Of a stretch of 55,162 nt of DNA, positions 44,478 to 53,770 are shown piece after piece. The stretch covers positions 1-55,162 of the forward strand of contig CAZBYL010000007.1 in the NCBI GenBank assembly GCA_964496275.1. The letters are read 5' to 3'. Under the pieces are notes generated by a model. It was not told the DNA's origin. It saw only the letters and a program-made list of their open reading frames with translations, and did not search any database. Both the position numbers and the translations under genes were made by a program. The first letter of the stretch is position 1; the number at the start of each line of letters is the position of its first letter. Source of the stretch: CAZBYL01 sp964496275 (GTDB lineage: Bacteria > Synergistota > Synergistia > Synergistales > Synergistaceae).

Positions 44478-47051
44478 TCACAGAGCGTTGAGAGAATATC
44501 CCCTTTTTGGTTCTGCTTTCACCGGCACGGAAAGGACGTCGACCGCTTCCATAGTCTCAACCAGCCTCTTCTCAACCATATCAGCATCATTTTCGCGGCA
44601 CTCGCAGACAATTGAGTCATGTATCTGCAAAATTATTTTTGCGCCGCCGAACTCTTTTTTTATAACTTCGAAAAATCTTATAAGCGCAATTTTTGCTATG
44701 TCCGACGCGGAACTCTGTATGGGGGTGTTCTGTGCGACCCTATCGATTGGATGCCCTCCCCTGCCCTCCACTGTGGAAAGTTCAGTCAGAGGACGGATTC
44801 GCCCGAATATTGATTCTGTATACCCTCTGCTTTTAGCCTCCGCCACGCTGGAACGCAAATATGAGCTCACTTTGGGCAGCACTCCAAAGTAACGCTCCAT
44901 CATGGAGGCGGCCTGAACACGGGATACACCGAGACGCTGCGCCAGACCATGAGCGCTCATTCCGTATATAAGTCCGAAATTGACTGTCTTTGCAAAACGG
45001 CGCTGCTCAGCGTTTATATCGGATACAGGCAGACCAAAGACCCACGAAGCAGTTTCCGAGTGTATGTCACGTCCCTCTTTGAAAGACTCTATTAACCTCT
45101 CTTCTCCCGAGAGATGCGCCAAAACGCGCAGCTCTATCTGTGAGTAGTCCGCAGCGACAAAAATTTTACCTTTATCCGGCACAAAGCAGCTTCTGAATTT
45201 CACAGCCCAGTCACCGAAAACCGGCATATTCTGAACATTGGGGTCACGACTGGAAAGCCTTCCTGTTCCGGTATTAAGATGGTCAAACGTGGAGTGGATA
45301 AAACCGCCGCTGTCTTTTGCCATAGCGGCAAACGGTTCGACAAATCCGGAGAGCACTTTCGACTGTTCTCTGTACTCTATAAGTTTTTTGGGAATTTCGC
45401 ACAGAGGTTCGGGCAATCCTGCAAGTTCTTCAAGAACGCCGGCATCGGTGGAAAAACCGCTGGCTATTTTTTTTATCGGCGGCAGCTTAAAACGTTCAAA
45501 CAGAAGCCACGAGACCTGCTTGGGTGAGTTTAAGTTGATTCTTTCGCCCGCAATATTCGATATTTCGTCTTCGGTAAATTTAATATTCTCGCGCAGATCT
45601 TCTCCTAGTGACGTGAGTTTTTCCGTGTCGGCTCGGAATCCTTCTCGCTCCAAGGCGGCAAGAACTGGACAAAGCGGCATATCTATCTCAGTGATTATTT
45701 TCTCAAGCCCTCGTGATTTCACTTCTTTATAAAATAAATCCCAGAGCTTAAATAGTAAAAGACCGCACTTTTCCCATGACGGCAGAGCGCACCCTATGGT
45801 CTTTGCAACGGCATCGCCGCCCCTATCAGGGTGCAGCACATAGTGTGCGGCCTCAACGTCATGAATTCTCTCTAAGGGAGGGAGAGGAATTGTAAAACGT
45901 GCCATAAGAGACCTGCATCCATACAGTGTTAAGACTCCGCTTTCTGCCCATTTAGAAAAAGCGGCAATTTCCGCCTCATTGTCCGCATGAAGAAACGCAG
46001 TGCGCATTGCCCTGTCGGACAGAGCGAACACGACGCCCATAGACGGAGTTTTTTTCATAAGAACAAGATCTTTTATCTCCAATAGTTCGGAAAGGGGGAT
46101 CTCTATAATGTGTGCATCGGCAATAGTGCTGCTTACAATATCTTCCAAAGAAAAATTTCCTGCTCCGTTTTCTCCGCCGCTGCTATTTTCGAAACTTGGC
46201 GCAAATCTCTGCAATACTTTTTTTAAACCAAGCCATTTGCACATATCTTGCAGTGTGCCGTAATCAGGCTGCGACATTTTTATTTCGTCGGCAGGCACAC
46301 TATCGGTGGGCTGGGGGACGATGAGCTCCCTGCTTTTAAACGCACGGTCATAACCATCTTCAAGTTTGGCTCTTCTGCCCCTTGGCATAAGGTCAAGATT
46401 ACGGTATATATCCTCAAGTGCACCGTACTTTGAAACCAGTTCTTTGGCTCCCTTCTCCCCTATCCCCGGCACACCCGGAATATTATCTGCACTGTCTCCG
46501 ACAAGAGCCAAATAATCAGCCATCAGTTTAGGCTCAAATCCAAACTCGTCCACAAAGAACTGCTCGTCGTAGGATTTAAATTCCGATACACCTTTCATAG
46601 GTCTCATAACGCTAATCTTGTCGTTAATAACCTGAAAAAGATCCTTATCTGCCGAAAGAATAGTCACATTCCAACCGTTTTTTGAAGCGTTCTCCGCCGT
46701 GGACACAATAAAATCATCTGCTTCAACACCTGAGCGGATAAATACAGGAACCCCAATAGCTCTGCAAATATCTATAATAATGGGAAGCTGCTGTTTAAAA
46801 GATTCAGGTGTGGGCTTTCTTCCATCCTTGTACTCCTTAAACATCTCATGACGCCGAGTCGGCCCCTTCGGGTCAAAAAACATACCGACATTATCGACAC
46901 CAAAGTCGTCAATGCACTTCATAAGCATATTCGTAAAACCTGTAATTGCGTTGGTAGGCGTGCCGTCAGGTGCTGTCAAGGTTTCGGGGAGAGCGTAAAA
47001 ACCTCGAAAAGCCAGTCCATGCCCGTCAATAAGAATCATTTTTTTATCCAT
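44478..47051 (-). CDS. polA: DNA polymerase I
   Basis: A repair and Okazaki-fragment polymerase. The start at 47051 (MDKKMILIDGHGLAFRGF) follows AGAGG by 10 bases and gives 857 residues. The 5'-3' exonuclease domain (1-290) has the acidic residues in GVEADDFIVSTAE and LVGDSADNIPGVPGIGEKGA. The middle domain lacks the Asp/Glu motifs of the proofreading exonuclease, so proofreading is probably lost. The polymerase domain has AADYSQIELRVLAHL, RRFAKTVNFGLIYGMSA and QIHDSIVCE. It is divergent from gltX. Confidence 0.96.
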   Translation of the reverse strand: MDKKMILIDGHGLAFRGFYALPETLTAPDGTPTNAITGFTNMLMKCIDDFGVDNVGMFFDPKGPTRRHEMFKEYKDGRKPTPESFKQQLPIIIDICRAIGVPVFIRSGVEADDFIVSTAENASKNGWNVTILSADKDLFQVINDKISVMRPMKGVSEFKSYDEQFFVDEFGFEPKLMADYLALVGDSADNIPGVPGIGEKGAKELVSKYGALEDIYRNLDLMPRGRRAKLEDGYDRAFKSRELIVPQPTDSVPADEIKMSQPDYGTLQDMCKWLGLKKVLQRFAPSFENSSGGENGAGNFSLEDIVSSTIADAHIIEIPLSELLEIKDLVLMKKTPSMGVVFALSDRAMRTAFLHADNEAEIAAFSKWAESGVLTLYGCRSLMARFTIPLPPLERIHDVEAAHYVLHPDRGGDAVAKTIGCALPSWEKCGLLLFKLWDLFYKEVKSRGLEKIITEIDMPLCPVLAALEREGFRADTEKLTSLGEDLRENIKFTEDEISNIAGERINLNSPKQVSWLLFERFKLPPIKKIASGFSTDAGVLEELAGLPEPLCEIPKKLIEYREQSKVLSGFVEPFAAMAKDSGGFIHSTFDHLNTGTGRLSSRDPNVQNMPVFGDWAVKFRSCFVPDKGKIFVAADYSQIELRVLAHLSGEERLIESFKEGRDIHSETASWVFGLPVSDINAEQRRFAKTVNFGLIYGMSAHGLAQRLGVSRVQAASMMERYFGVLPKVSSYLRSSVAEAKSRGYTESIFGRIRPLTELSTVEGRGGHPIDRVAQNTPIQSSASDIAKIALIRFFEVIKKEFGGAKIILQIHDSIVCECRENDADMVEKRLVETMEAVDVLSVPVKAEPKRGYSLNAL

Positions 47052-47119
47052 TGTCACCATTCCTCTGTATTATTGCTCCGCTGCCAAAAATTTATAACCC
47101 AATTATAGCGGCTCTTATG

Positions 47120-47148
47120 CTGACGCACCGCAAATATTACGCTATAAT
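47120..47148 (+). promoter_or_regulatory. Candidate promoter for gltX
   Basis: CTGACG (47120-47125), a 17-base spacer and TATAAT (47143-47148) would start transcription near 47156, about 70 bases before the gltX start. A TATAAT facing the other way (47102-47107) may serve polA, but its best -35 (TTGCGG, 47128-47133) is 20 bases off. The two promoters would overlap. Confidence 0.45.
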
Positions 47149-47223
47149 AAAAAAATTGCATGGCAAACACCAATTCGATAGCCGTGTTTACATTGGATAT
47201 TATAGCCTAATGGAGGTCTGAAT

Positions 47224-48564
47224 ATGACAAATAAAGTAAGAGTTAGGTTCGCGCCGAGCCCGACAGGGTCACTCCACATCGGCGGAGCCCATACCGCGCT
47301 GTTTAACTGGCTCTGGGCACGCCGCACAGGCGGAACCTTCGTGCTCAGAATAGAGGACACGGACAGAGAACGTTCCACAGCAGAGTATGAACAGACTATC
47401 ATGGATGGCATGAGATGGATGGGTCTGGACTGGGATGAGGGACCCGATAAAGGCGGCGATTACGGTCCGTACAGACAGTCGGAGCGTATGGACTCATATC
47501 GTAAGTACACGGATATTCTCCTTGCGTCGGGACACGCATACGAACAGGACGGAGCAGTTTTCTTTAAAGTTCCTGAAGGGAAAAAACTCACGTTTGACGA
47601 CGCGGTGTACGGACATATCGAGGTAATGAGCGAGAAATCAAGCGTCAATCAGGACGGCACGATAAAAGACATAGTGATAATGAAACGCGACGGCATGCCT
47701 ACATACAACTATGCCGTTGTAATAGATGACCACACCATGAACATAAACACCGTCATCAGAGGTGAGGATCACATTATCAATACTCCGAAACAGCTTCTGA
47801 TATATGATGCTCTTGGTTTTGAGGCTCCGACATTTGCTCACCTCCCCATGATTTTAGGGAAAGACAAGAAAAAACTCTCTAAAAGAGACGGCGCAACAAG
47901 TGTTTTTGAATACAACGATCTGGGATACCTCCCTGACGGAGTATTTAACTTCTTGGCGCTCCTCGGCTGGTCTCCGAAAAACGGACAGGAAATTTTTTCA
48001 CGCGCTGAGGCTGTCGAGCTCTTCGACATTTCAAACGTAACGAAAAAAGCCGCCGTCCTGGACATTGACAAACTTAATCACATCAACCAAGAACAGATGA
48101 AAATTATGGACCCGAGAAAACTTCTCGGAGTCATACGTCCGTTCTGGGAACAGATGGGGCTGGACCTCTCAGGGTTCTCAGACGACTATCTGGCATCCTC
48201 GCTCCGCACAATGGGAGGAAGAGGACAGACAACGATACAACTTGCCGAATACAGCGACTATTTCATATCGTTTGACGCAGTAAAAGAACGTTACGACGCT
48301 TCAGAAATAAAAGAAGAGCGCCGTCCTGTTCTCAAGAAATTTTACAATGAGCTCCTTTGCATCGCAAATTGGAACGCAGGTGAAATGGAAATTTTTACAA
48401 AAGAATGGGTAGCCGCAAACGAAAGCAGCATGAAAGAAACCGCGACACCGTTGCGCTGGGTTCTTACCGGACGCAAAGTCAGCCCGGGTGTGTTTGAGGT
48501 TGCGGAACAGTTGGGCCGCGATGAGTGCCGCAAAAGGCTGGAGTACTATAACTTGGCAAACTGA
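47224..48564 (+). CDS. gltX: Glutamyl-tRNA synthetase
   Basis: Charges tRNA-Glu. The 446-residue protein has the class I HIGH-type motif SPTGSLHIGGAHTALFN near residue 18 and KLSKRDGATSV near 218, with RIEDTDRERS between. GGAGG is 7 bases before the ATG. At 446 residues it is somewhat short of the usual ~470-490, mainly in the anticodon-binding part. With a dedicated GlnRS gene next door it has no need to misacylate tRNA-Gln, so it is probably discriminating; sequence alone does not prove this. Confidence 0.95.
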   Translation: MTNKVRVRFAPSPTGSLHIGGAHTALFNWLWARRTGGTFVLRIEDTDRERSTAEYEQTIMDGMRWMGLDWDEGPDKGGDYGPYRQSERMDSYRKYTDILLASGHAYEQDGAVFFKVPEGKKLTFDDAVYGHIEVMSEKSSVNQDGTIKDIVIMKRDGMPTYNYAVVIDDHTMNINTVIRGEDHIINTPKQLLIYDALGFEAPTFAHLPMILGKDKKKLSKRDGATSVFEYNDLGYLPDGVFNFLALLGWSPKNGQEIFSRAEAVELFDISNVTKKAAVLDIDKLNHINQEQMKIMDPRKLLGVIRPFWEQMGLDLSGFSDDYLASSLRTMGGRGQTTIQLAEYSDYFISFDAVKERYDASEIKEERRPVLKKFYNELLCIANWNAGEMEIFTKEWVAANESSMKETATPLRWVLTGRKVSPGVFEVAEQLGRDECRKRLEYYNLAN

Positions 48565-48590
48565 TTTTCTGACACAACAATAAAAGTTAA

Positions 48591-48628
48591 AAAGAGGGAA
48601 GCCCGTAAAATCAAGGGCTTCCCTCTTT
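48591..48628. terminator. Bidirectional terminator between gltX and glnS
   Basis: A perfect 14-bp stem AAAGAGGGAAGCCC/GGGCTTCCCTCTTT has a 10-base loop, midway between the two converging stop codons. The minus-strand side continues with TT for a five-base T run, so it looks strongest for glnS, but it should serve both. Confidence 0.88.
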
Positions 48629-48658
48629 ATCATGGTCTGTTAGTGATGCAAATCGGAT

Positions 48659-50335
48659 CTACGCTTTTTTCTGCTCCTTGCCCCAGGAGTCCTTTAATGA
48701 GACTGTGAGGTTGAATATCGGCTTCTCCGAAGTTGACTCGGCATCAGCGCAGAAATATCCGTGGCGTAGGAACTGGAAGTGGTCAAGAGCACCAGCGCAG
48801 GCAAGTGAAGGCTCTACAAGGGCATCCTCCATGACTATGTGTGACTCAGGGTTCAGGTAATCTTTATAATCCTTACCCTCTTCCATGTCACCCATATTTC
48901 TGAGTGTGAACAGATGTCCGTACATATTGACTGTTGAACGGACGGCATCTCCTTCCCACGCCCAATGCAAAGTTCCCTTAATCTTACGTCCGTCGGGAGC
49001 GTCTCCTCCGCGGCTGTCCATATCCACGGTGCAGCGAAGCTCCGCAACTTCACCGTCGCCGCCCATTATAACTTCTTTGCACTTTATTATATAGGCGTAC
49101 TTAAGGCGCACTTCTCTGTCGGGGGCAAGGCGGAAAAATCCCTTGACAGGCTCCGCCATAAAGTCGTCTCTCTCTATATAGACAACCTTGCCTATCTTCA
49201 CTTTGCGGCTTCCTGCTTCCGCATCTTCCGGATTATTCTCCGCCGGCAGCTCATCGACAAAATCATCCGGCCAATTCTCAAGCACAACCTTCAGAGGACG
49301 AAGCACTGCCATGCCGCGTCTCGCAGTCTTGTTCAGTTCTTCACGCAGACAGTGGTGCAGCAGTTCAACCTCAACCATGCTGTCAGCCTTGGCAACCCCG
49401 ATCTCCTTGCAGAAGCGCCTTATTGAAGATGGGGTGTAGCCTCTCCTTCTGAATCCGCATATTGTCGGCATTCTGGGGTCATCCCAGCCCGAAACAATTC
49501 CGAGAGTAACAAGTTCAAGAAGTTTGCGCTTGCTCATAACGGTGTACGTAAGATTGAGGCGCGCAAACTCGTACTGGTGCGGAGTATGAGGTGTACTTAC
49601 GTTAGCGATAAACCAGTCATACAGCGGCCTGTGGTCCTGAAATTCAAGAGTGCATATCGAATGTGTCACGCCTTCTATTGCGTCTTCAAATCCATGAGCA
49701 AAGTCATACATTGGATATACGCACCACTTGGAACCCGTTCTGTGGTGTTCGCGTTTTAAAATACGGTATATAACCGGGTCGCGCATATTCAGATTGTTGC
49801 TTGCCATATCTATTTTTGCGCGTAGGACATGGCTTCCCTCTTCAAATTCTCCGTTCGACATGGCGGTAAAAAGCTTGATGTTCTCTTCGGGAGTACGGTT
49901 ACGAAAGGGAGAATCAACGCCGGGTTTGGTAAGAGTACCCCTATTAAGCCTTATTTCCTCGGCATTCTGATCATCAACATAGGCTTTACCGGAAGCAATC
50001 AGTTCCAGAGCCCACTTATAAAACTGGTCAAAATAGTCGGAAGCATAGCAAAGATTTTCCCATGTAAATCCGAGCCATTTGACATCATTCTCTATCGACT
50101 GAACGTATTCCGTCTCTTCTTTCGCGGGATTTGTATCGTCAAAACGCAGGTTGCACTTGCCTCCGAATTGCTCGGCAAGTCCGAAATTCAAGCATATTGA
50201 CTTAGCGTGACCGATGTGCAAATACCCGTTGGGTTCGGGCGGGAAACGAGTCACGATGGATTTTACAACACCGCTTTCAATATCCTTTGTTATTATCTCT
50301 TCCAGAAAATTAAGACTTCTTGTATCTCCTGCCAT
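48659..50335 (-). CDS. glnS: Glutaminyl-tRNA synthetase
   Basis: Charges tRNA-Gln directly. The 558-residue protein has FPPEPNGYLHIGHAKSICLNF (HIGH motif near residue 40), LRFDDTNPAKEETEYV, and the KMSKS-type loop YTVMSKRKLLELV. The C-terminal anticodon-binding beta-barrels include EVRLKYAYIIKC. GGAGG is 9 bases before the ATG. A tRNA-Gln(TTG) is in the same window. GlnRS is unevenly spread in bacteria and many phyla use the GatCAB route instead. Confidence 0.96.
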   Translation of the reverse strand: MAGDTRSLNFLEEIITKDIESGVVKSIVTRFPPEPNGYLHIGHAKSICLNFGLAEQFGGKCNLRFDDTNPAKEETEYVQSIENDVKWLGFTWENLCYASDYFDQFYKWALELIASGKAYVDDQNAEEIRLNRGTLTKPGVDSPFRNRTPEENIKLFTAMSNGEFEEGSHVLRAKIDMASNNLNMRDPVIYRILKREHHRTGSKWCVYPMYDFAHGFEDAIEGVTHSICTLEFQDHRPLYDWFIANVSTPHTPHQYEFARLNLTYTVMSKRKLLELVTLGIVSGWDDPRMPTICGFRRRGYTPSSIRRFCKEIGVAKADSMVEVELLHHCLREELNKTARRGMAVLRPLKVVLENWPDDFVDELPAENNPEDAEAGSRKVKIGKVVYIERDDFMAEPVKGFFRLAPDREVRLKYAYIIKCKEVIMGGDGEVAELRCTVDMDSRGGDAPDGRKIKGTLHWAWEGDAVRSTVNMYGHLFTLRNMGDMEEGKDYKDYLNPESHIVMEDALVEPSLACAGALDHFQFLRHGYFCADAESTSEKPIFNLTVSLKDSWGKEQKKA

Positions 50336-50443
50336 TTATATTAACCTCCAATATCTCTATATAGCTTTACCGACCCTATTTGACTATCAGCATATTCTAT
50401 CATGTAGAAAACAAAATCGCTCAGCAGGAATCAAAAATTGATA

Positions 50444-51451
50444 TCAATATGCGGCTGTTTCAGCAGATATATTAGCTATTTCAATAAACATAAGCAAAGC
50501 GGCACTGCCTGTAAAAATCCACAAGACATAGTCAGAGAAAGGCTTGGGCAGCAATTTAGCCATACTGTCACTAACTTTCCAACACAGAGGAACGATGAAA
50601 ACTCTTGTAAATACAGTAATAATCCAGAAACATAAAAACAGTGCAAATTGGTGCAGCCAAAGCTGCCCGCCTATATGAAGATAGTGGTTTAAGAAGGCGG
50701 ATGGGAAAAGAATATTCACCATAATCGCAATAACGATAAACGCTCTGAAAATTGCCCAAACCTCAAGAATAAACCTAGGAAGGCCAAACAGCCCGTGAAC
50801 TTCTCCATTTTCAAGAAGTGTGACGGCATATGATTCATTAAGATGTGGAATTCCGGAAAATATGGCTAGTACAAAAAGAACCGAAGCAGCAAAAAACAAA
50901 AAAGAACCGGCTGACATTGTAAGCCCCGACAAAGAATTGATACTGAAAATATCGGATCTGTTGCCAAGTGCCTCTCCATACGAAACAAGCATAACAAAAT
51001 AAATGAGCATAGGCAGAATCGAACGCGTCGTATTCAAAATCTGCTTTTTTGCTGCTAAAAAAGATTTTTCCGTAGCAACCGCGTAAAAAGCGGCAAAGAC
51101 AATGATATCGGAAAGCAGCATAAATTGGATTATCTGCAACACATCAGCTCCGTTATTTAGTATTGGGAAAAAAGAAAAAAACGGTACAGCCGCGCAGACC
51201 GGCAAAAGCGCGGCAAGCGCGATTGCCGGCGCGTATATAAGCACACGGGCAAAAGAACAGTATAGGCCTCGCTCGTAATAAAACGAGCGCAGCCTGCCTG
51301 TCAGATATGTCAGTCCGCCCTTTTGACCACCTAATACAATTTTGAACACATACGAAGCAAGCAACTCCGATGCGAGCGCTAATGCGATTGTGGAGCAGAT
51401 AAAAAGCCATCCAAAAAGGTATTTCAGCAAAAGAATAATCAGATTCAGCAA
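50444..51451 (-). CDS. NuoH/HyfC-like membrane subunit of an ion-translocating complex
   Basis: A 335-residue protein with about eight membrane segments. The closest pattern is the NuoH/HyfC/MbhM subunit that anchors the catalytic arm of complex I and group 4 hydrogenases. The N-terminal membrane segment is followed by GGLTYLTGRLRSFYYERG, and a later HLNESYAVTLLENGEVHGLFGLPRFILEVW then MVNILFP corresponds to the LE-rich loop of HyfC/MbhM, but is divergent. It ends the three-gene module. No NuoB/C/D-type or NiFe hydrogenase gene is in the window. The family call is by motif memory and moderately secure; the function is unknown. Confidence 0.7.
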   Translation of the reverse strand: MLNLIILLLKYLFGWLFICSTIALALASELLASYVFKIVLGGQKGGLTYLTGRLRSFYYERGLYCSFARVLIYAPAIALAALLPVCAAVPFFSFFPILNNGADVLQIIQFMLLSDIIVFAAFYAVATEKSFLAAKKQILNTTRSILPMLIYFVMLVSYGEALGNRSDIFSINSLSGLTMSAGSFLFFAASVLFVLAIFSGIPHLNESYAVTLLENGEVHGLFGLPRFILEVWAIFRAFIVIAIMVNILFPSAFLNHYLHIGGQLWLHQFALFLCFWIITVFTRVFIVPLCWKVSDSMAKLLPKPFSDYVLWIFTGSAALLMFIEIANISAETAAY

Positions 51452-51466
51452 GCCAACCTCTCCTAT

Positions 51467-51772
51467 CTATTTTACAAAAACTGCGGCGCAGAAAAATAGG
51501 ACGAGTATAATAATTCCCAAAATTCTAGATTCCGGAACCGCAAGCCATGGGGTTATACAAGAGTCCATAAAAAGGGACAAAAGATTGAAAATACCGCTTG
51601 AACCATTATCTTCGACGGATTGCACACAACTCTCATCATCGGCGGCGGCACATTTTACATCTTTTGATAAATAGTCGATTAAAAGATAAATCGCTGCAAG
51701 CGAAAATGAGAAAAGGAAAATCCAAGATGGGAAATTCCAAGAAAAGTATCCCGAAGCAAGATTAAAAATCAC
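51467..51772 (-). CDS. Small membrane protein within the NuoN/NuoH-like module
   Basis: A 101-residue protein not recognised as a family. It has two hydrophobic segments, about residues 17-33 and 83-100, joined by a polar acidic loop containing Cys residues (CAAADDESCVQS). Its start overlaps the end of the NuoN-like gene by 4 bases and its stop is 15 bases before the NuoH-like start, so it is a bona fide operon member. It takes the place where a HyfE/NuoK-like subunit would be, but no similarity to those is visible. Confidence 0.7.
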   Translation of the reverse strand: MIFNLASGYFSWNFPSWIFLFSFSLAAIYLLIDYLSKDVKCAAADDESCVQSVEDNGSSGIFNLLSLFMDSCITPWLAVPESRILGIIILVLFFCAAVFVK

Positions 51773-53364
51773 TTTTGATCCCCTCCCTGCGGCGATGCGC
51801 TTATTACCTGAGTTTTGTTCATAAGAGTGCTGACCGACGGAGTCACTCCTTTGTCGAAGAAAAAGCCCGGAGCTACTGACGTAACCGCAAAAATAAGCAC
51901 AATCAGAGAGAGCGGGAGAGCGATAGACCTTTCTCTTACGTCGGGCAGGTGTGCTCCGGTTCCTCTCCGTATAAACATAATGCCGGACACATACCTCACC
52001 CCGTACACAAGAATAAAGAATGACGCCGCAAAAATTACCACCATATAGAGCGGGTTGGCATCATAGGCAGCTCTGAAAAGAAACTGCTTCGCGGCAAAAC
52101 CGCAGAAGGGAGGAAGTCCTCCAATGATGCAGACTATAAGAAAAAGGATGCAGCCCGTTGCCGGCATCTTATTGAACAGCGCACCATACTCCCAAAGCTC
52201 ATAATCCCCTTCACGTTTTTTCAAGTTTACACATAGAACGGAAAGCGCAGCGGAAAGAGGCAGATAAAGTATCCACACCGATATCATACTCTCAATCGCA
52301 CTTATTCCATACATTGTCATCGACTCCGCGGAGGACATTCCGTTCATAGAAAATCCAAGTGTGATAAGCATTAAAGATTTAAGATACATTTCCATCTTCT
52401 CTGTAAAACTCAAAGGGTCATAGCTCAGAGGTGAGAGAATCAACGATGAGAAGAGCGAGAGAAATCCTATTAAAATAAACAGTGCGGGAATTTTTTCGAG
52501 CCCCTGCATCGGACCATACAGAGAAAAAATAATCCTGAAAATAACAAAAAATGCGGCCTGCGCTCTTATTCCGAAAAAACATCTCCGCCCTGAATCTTTT
52601 ACATACGCAGAATTTTTGAGAAAGAGAAAAAGCAGAGGAACGATCAGCAAAATAAACGCGGTAAGCTCCATATTTCCTGACACGATTATATTTGACAGTA
52701 TCGCTATATTGTCGGTTCCATACTTTTGAAACACCAAAAACGTACCGGTAAAAAACATCACAATTACAACAACACGAGAAAAATAGTACCAAAAAGATTT
52801 TTTGAAATCGCCTTTACCTGACGGCACACCGCGATAAAGACCAGACGCACCTATCTGACCAAAAAGAATAAAAATCGAAAGAGCTATAAGACCGTTGGAA
52901 TAAAAAATCCCCTGTATACCGCAAAGAGTAAGCATAAAAAATGCCGCCTTCGTCGGAGATAGAGGGTTTGCTTTATCGGCCAAAGCGGCAAAAGCGGCGG
53001 ACAGAGCAACCAACCCCATCATAACAGCCGAAACTGCTCCGATCGCATCCACCTGTAAAAGAGCGCGAATTTTAGACTCCCCGCCTATGGTGTTAGTCCA
53101 ACCGTTACTGCTCAAAATATAAAAGACGGTTCCCTTCTCCACGAAGTTTATCCATATTATAAAAGTGAAAATTACATTGATAACAAAAACAAAAAGAAAA
53201 GTTATTCGCAAAAACTTCCTATCAACATACATCGAGCGGCCGGTCTTCTCTCTTATAAACCTATGGTAAAGCCTAAGAGAAAAAATAACAATTGAGACCG
53301 CTAACGGCAGCAAAAGACTCATAAAGGGCATTGGCGATGATAAGACAGCATTTATAATATTCAT
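51769..53364 (-). CDS. NuoN/MrpD-like proton-conducting membrane subunit
   Basis: A 531-residue protein with about 14 membrane segments, resembling the antiporter-like subunits of complex I, Mrp antiporters and group 4 hydrogenases. The best block is the C-terminal GALFNKMPATGC...IIGGLPPFCGFAAKQFLF, typical of the family. The usual mid-protein segment with a conserved Lys and HxxLPxAH-like sequence is replaced by AYVKDSGRRCFFGIRAQAAF, so it is divergent at the proton-path region. AAGGTG stands 5-6 bases before the ATG. It is the first of three overlapping genes. Whether it still moves ions is unknown. Confidence 0.75.
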   Translation of the reverse strand: MNIINAVLSSPMPFMSLLLPLAVSIVIFSLRLYHRFIREKTGRSMYVDRKFLRITFLFVFVINVIFTFIIWINFVEKGTVFYILSSNGWTNTIGGESKIRALLQVDAIGAVSAVMMGLVALSAAFAALADKANPLSPTKAAFFMLTLCGIQGIFYSNGLIALSIFILFGQIGASGLYRGVPSGKGDFKKSFWYYFSRVVVIVMFFTGTFLVFQKYGTDNIAILSNIIVSGNMELTAFILLIVPLLFLFLKNSAYVKDSGRRCFFGIRAQAAFFVIFRIIFSLYGPMQGLEKIPALFILIGFLSLFSSLILSPLSYDPLSFTEKMEMYLKSLMLITLGFSMNGMSSAESMTMYGISAIESMISVWILYLPLSAALSVLCVNLKKREGDYELWEYGALFNKMPATGCILFLIVCIIGGLPPFCGFAAKQFLFRAAYDANPLYMVVIFAASFFILVYGVRYVSGIMFIRRGTGAHLPDVRERSIALPLSLIVLIFAVTSVAPGFFFDKGVTPSVSTLMNKTQVISASPQGGDQK

Positions 53365-53456
53365 TTTTTCACCTTATTATTCGAGAGAAATATAAAAAAT
53401 AGAGCACAAACCGACGTATAAGTCTAACAGAAAAACAGCATATTATAACGTCAGAA

Positions 53457-53699
53457 CTACCCATGTCCGTGCGTCACAAAACAACCTGCAGTGTTTTGCG
53501 AAATAACATTGCGGCAACTGAATATAAGACGCAGCACGAGCATCACGCATTTCAACATTGCCAATTCATAAATCATTTGAGGTATTGTATCAGGAATGAG
53601 TAGAAGATAAAATACAAGTAAGAAAAATCCATTGCGCAGAGGCGGGATATCGGTAGTCACCGGCTTACAGGTGTAACTTGCAATTACTGCAAATAACAT
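53457..53699 (-). CDS. Doubtful small hydrophobic ORF upstream of the NuoN-like gene
   Basis: An 80-residue open frame with two hydrophobic stretches (residues 24-40 and 47-62). No ribosome-binding site precedes its ATG, and it begins just past a strong terminator. The second stretch vaguely recalls the ELxxANxxV helix of MrpE-type subunits, which precede NuoN-like genes in Mrp/Mbh operons, but the match is far too weak to name it. It could be a decayed remnant or chance. The stretch 53365-53874 otherwise holds the leader of the NuoN-like gene (a TATAAT-like site at 53442-53447, minus strand) and the terminator at 53736-53770. Confidence 0.2.
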   Translation of the reverse strand: MLFAVIASYTCKPVTTDIPPLRNGFFLLVFYLLLIPDTIPQMIYELAMLKCVMLVLRLIFSCRNVISQNTAGCFVTHGHG

Positions 53700-53735
53700 T
53701 GCATGACTAAATAAGCCGAGTTTTCCGAAAAAGGT

Positions 53736-53770
53736 AAAAAAAACGCAAGGCGGAATAACTTCCGCCTTGC
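53736..53770 (-). terminator. Strong terminator after the 56-residue protein gene
   Basis: An 11-bp perfect stem GCAAGGCGGAA/TTCCGCCTTGC with loop TAAC/GTTA is followed on the minus strand by eight T residues. It is a textbook intrinsic terminator about 105 bases past the small gene's stop codon. It separates this unit from the NuoN-like module. Confidence 0.93.

Noticed and set aside
50437..50448. Perfect 12-base palindrome ATTGATATCAAT at the end of the NuoH-like gene
   Set aside because: A/T-only arms without loop or T tract do not make a terminator, and a palindrome of this size can arise by chance.
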